64,000 bases of DNA from DT-110 sp030148525 (lineage in GTDB: Bacteria; Bacteroidota; Bacteroidia; Chitinophagales; Saprospiraceae). The notes under the pieces were generated by a model. That model ran no database searches. It saw only the letters and a list, made by a program, of their open reading frames with translations, and was not told where the DNA came from. Position 1 is the first letter of the stretch, and every line of letters starts with the position of its first letter. The stretch lies in the NCBI GenBank assembly GCA_965227445.1, contig OZ245751.1, positions 2,294,001 to 2,358,000 of the forward strand, in the 5' to 3' direction. The translations under genes were made by a program, and so were the position numbers. This document shows, piece after piece, positions 62,382-64,000 of this stretch.

Positions 62382-64000
62382 ATGCGTAAGGCCCACGCTG
62401 CACTACTATTCCTCCTCTATGGAATAGCCTTTTCCTGTCAGGATTTTGACCAGTTCGGTGAACGAATCACTGAAGGTGTCACCTTTGAGATCAGCACTGA
62501 CCTGCTGGCCAATCCACTAATTTTACAATTTACTGATCCCCGGACCGGGGAGGTTCCCGATGATTTGTTGGTTACTCTCCTGGAATCTGACTTTTCGGGT
62601 GTCTATACCCTCGATGGTCGTCGATCCCTGGAAGCAACTAATGGTATTCTGCCGCTGGGTGTCCTGAAGGACGAACTCAGGGGAATCAGTGCCCCCCGAC
62701 GTATCCTCATCCGTTATGAGGCGCCCGGTTACGTAACCCGTGACCAAGTCTTTATGGTGGAATCCCAGGAACCACGGGTCGTTCAGGTACCCTTGCAGGA
62801 AGGCACAGATCCGGGGCCCGATGTCGATGAGTTACGTACCGAATTGGCTATGTCCCATCCGGTCGGCAGAGACCTCGTCTCGAATAGTGGACTGATCGAG
62901 CTGCGTATTCCCAAACAGGTGCGCTTTCTGAATGCCCGTGAGGAAATAGTAATGGGAAGTGACATCATTCGGGCCAACCTGTACGCTAATAGCCGTGCCA
63001 ACCGCTCCTTTTTGCGAAAGCAACTAACGCACCAGTCGTTCCGACTGCAGGATGGGCAATTGACCACTATGTCAATCGAGCCAATCGCTCTAATCACCCT
63101 GACTCTTGAGCGCAATGCTGCCACGGACCTTTTATACCCTATACGGGTTCAGGTTCCCGTCAGGTCCGGGTCTAACAATCGATTTACGGGCGAGCCCCTA
63201 AAGGCTGGTGACCTGGTTCCGGTATATGGATACGATCACAGTCATACCTGCTGGGGAAGTACGGGGCTTGCACGTATAGAACGTGGCGACGAGGGCCTGG
63301 TGGCCAGCACCTGGATCCGAAAATTACAACCACTGGCCATAGGGTGGGGGAGTTTCCAGGAAGCTGATATCGATACCGAATGCATCCTCTTGCTGGACGT
63401 GGAAGCGGAGGTCTCAGAGCCCTACAATGGTGTGTACCGCCGAGATTATCTGGATACTATTCAGACGGCAACCGGACAGGATACTATAATCCGGATCAAA
63501 GAGGAAGTCTTTTTCGAATACGAAGAAAAACCACGCCTTTCCTTCGCGGCTATGTTCCCGAATTGTGCCACTGGAAATGCCCAGGGCCTGGATGGACTCA
63601 TCCGAAAGGCCAAAAAAGATATCGTTGATTATTTCCGCCGGCAGGACAGTTCGGCCTTTAAAGGAGTAACCTTTCGCACCGAAAAGGGACTGTACCCTAT
63701 ATTTCGTCCCTCGGTATGCATGAACCAATCGGCTACTGCTGAGCAACGCTACTTTGATCTCACCATTAACAGCGATGCTATGGCCGATGGATTTCTTAAT
63801 TATACCTACGGCAATATCGAAGGGCAGGAATACATCCAACTGGAGAAGGGAAAAAATGAGCTGGTATTACCCTTCCCGGATGATCTGTTTCTGTTAGACG
63901 GTGAAGAGGCCCGCTTCACCTTTACCTTTCTGGAAAACTGCTACCGGCTGCAAGACGGCACCGAAACCAGTCTGTGCGAGCTGGCCGAGGGATTTAGTTT
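62382..64000 (+). CDS. Large lipoprotein of unknown function (partial)
   Basis: The frame opens at ATG 62382 and runs without stop to the right edge (at least 539 residues). Signal with lipobox-like IAFSC, Cys19, then QDFDQFGE. Then beta-rich sequence: FTDPRTGEVPDD and LLVTLLESDFSGVYTLDGR suggest an Ig/CarboxypepD-like first domain (~35-125), and the rest has no family I recognise. Pairs of Cys are seen (HTCWG, TECIL, PNCATG, SVCMNQ). Probably a cell-surface or periplasmic lipoprotein. The C-terminus is outside the window. Confidence 0.78.
   Translation, partial: MRKAHAALLFLLYGIAFSCQDFDQFGERITEGVTFEISTDLLANPLILQFTDPRTGEVPDDLLVTLLESDFSGVYTLDGRRSLEATNGILPLGVLKDELRGISAPRRILIRYEAPGYVTRDQVFMVESQEPRVVQVPLQEGTDPGPDVDELRTELAMSHPVGRDLVSNSGLIELRIPKQVRFLNAREEIVMGSDIIRANLYANSRANRSFLRKQLTHQSFRLQDGQLTTMSIEPIALITLTLERNAATDLLYPIRVQVPVRSGSNNRFTGEPLKAGDLVPVYGYDHSHTCWGSTGLARIERGDEGLVASTWIRKLQPLAIGWGSFQEADIDTECILLLDVEAEVSEPYNGVYRRDYLDTIQTATGQDTIIRIKEEVFFEYEEKPRLSFAAMFPNCATGNAQGLDGLIRKAKKDIVDYFRRQDSSAFKGVTFRTEKGLYPIFRPSVCMNQSATAEQRYFDLTINSDAMADGFLNYTYGNIEGQEYIQLEKGKNELVLPFPDDLFLLDGEEARFTFTFLENCYRLQDGTETSLCELAEGFS

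Overview
The window reads as chromosomal DNA of a Bacteroidota bacterium, most probably a marine or aquatic Saprospiria/Lewinella-like lineage. The basis is gene content: PorT of the type IX secretion system (T9SS), T9SS C-terminal sorting domains on two secreted proteins, an Oar-like TonB-dependent receptor with a carboxypeptidase-regulatory N-domain, PorT-type beta-barrels, a DUF4230 protein and TamB. Several start regions also carry the phylum's TAnnTTTG promoter box. No rRNA, tRNA or CRISPR array was seen.

Layout. 1-5100: the tail of a T9SS cargo gene, then a large secreted calcium-repeat (TSP3) protein whose 3' end looks frameshifted and truncated where it meets a minus-strand gene with protein-kinase-fold motifs (5048-6115). 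6263-15252: a short-chain-acyl activation and uptake locus. DUF4212, a VC_2705-type acetate/solute symporter, acetyl-CoA synthetase and a propionyl-CoA-synthetase-like enzyme lie on the minus strand, divergent from a cNMP/CBS/nucleotidyltransferase protein and a DnaQ-like exonuclease. 15333-18580: a DUF3298 lipoprotein, a GT39 glycosyltransferase and a DoxX protein. 18740-22090: the TonB receptor. 22695-26255: GDPD, patatin and GlpD, a plausible phospholipid-to-DHAP route. 26469-31415: LysM protein, LuxR-type response regulator, an internally deleted methyltransferase, a DUF4230 protein and DinB.

31439-32777 is a complete IS4-type insertion sequence. It is followed by folP, an SPOR-like membrane protein and a YheT hydrolase, and then by tamB (36180-41042). 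42965-45029 holds an ECF sigma factor, an anti-sigma-like protein and a DUF4097-like protein. 45396-51393 has a CAP-domain T9SS cargo, a beta-barrel, and an engB / plsB-like / voltage-gated channel / exonuclease row. A second, IS50-like insertion sequence (51428-52907) sits inside a heptamer repeat array. The right part carries ychF, acpH-like, porT-ubiE, gyrA, a TPR protein, an hbd-like dehydrogenase, a 720-bp non-coding stretch with a MITE-like inverted repeat, and the start of an unknown lipoprotein.

The points that most deserve follow-up are: the kinase-fold orphan at 5048-6115; the channel with a TLEGWNE selectivity filter; the duplicated 20-residue motif in the anti-sigma-like protein; the nucleotidyltransferase/exonuclease pair beside the acetate locus; and a mosaic family of intergenic repeats that supplies a stop codon to one gene and has been a target for one insertion sequence. 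All functional statements rest on reading motifs by eye; no database search was run.
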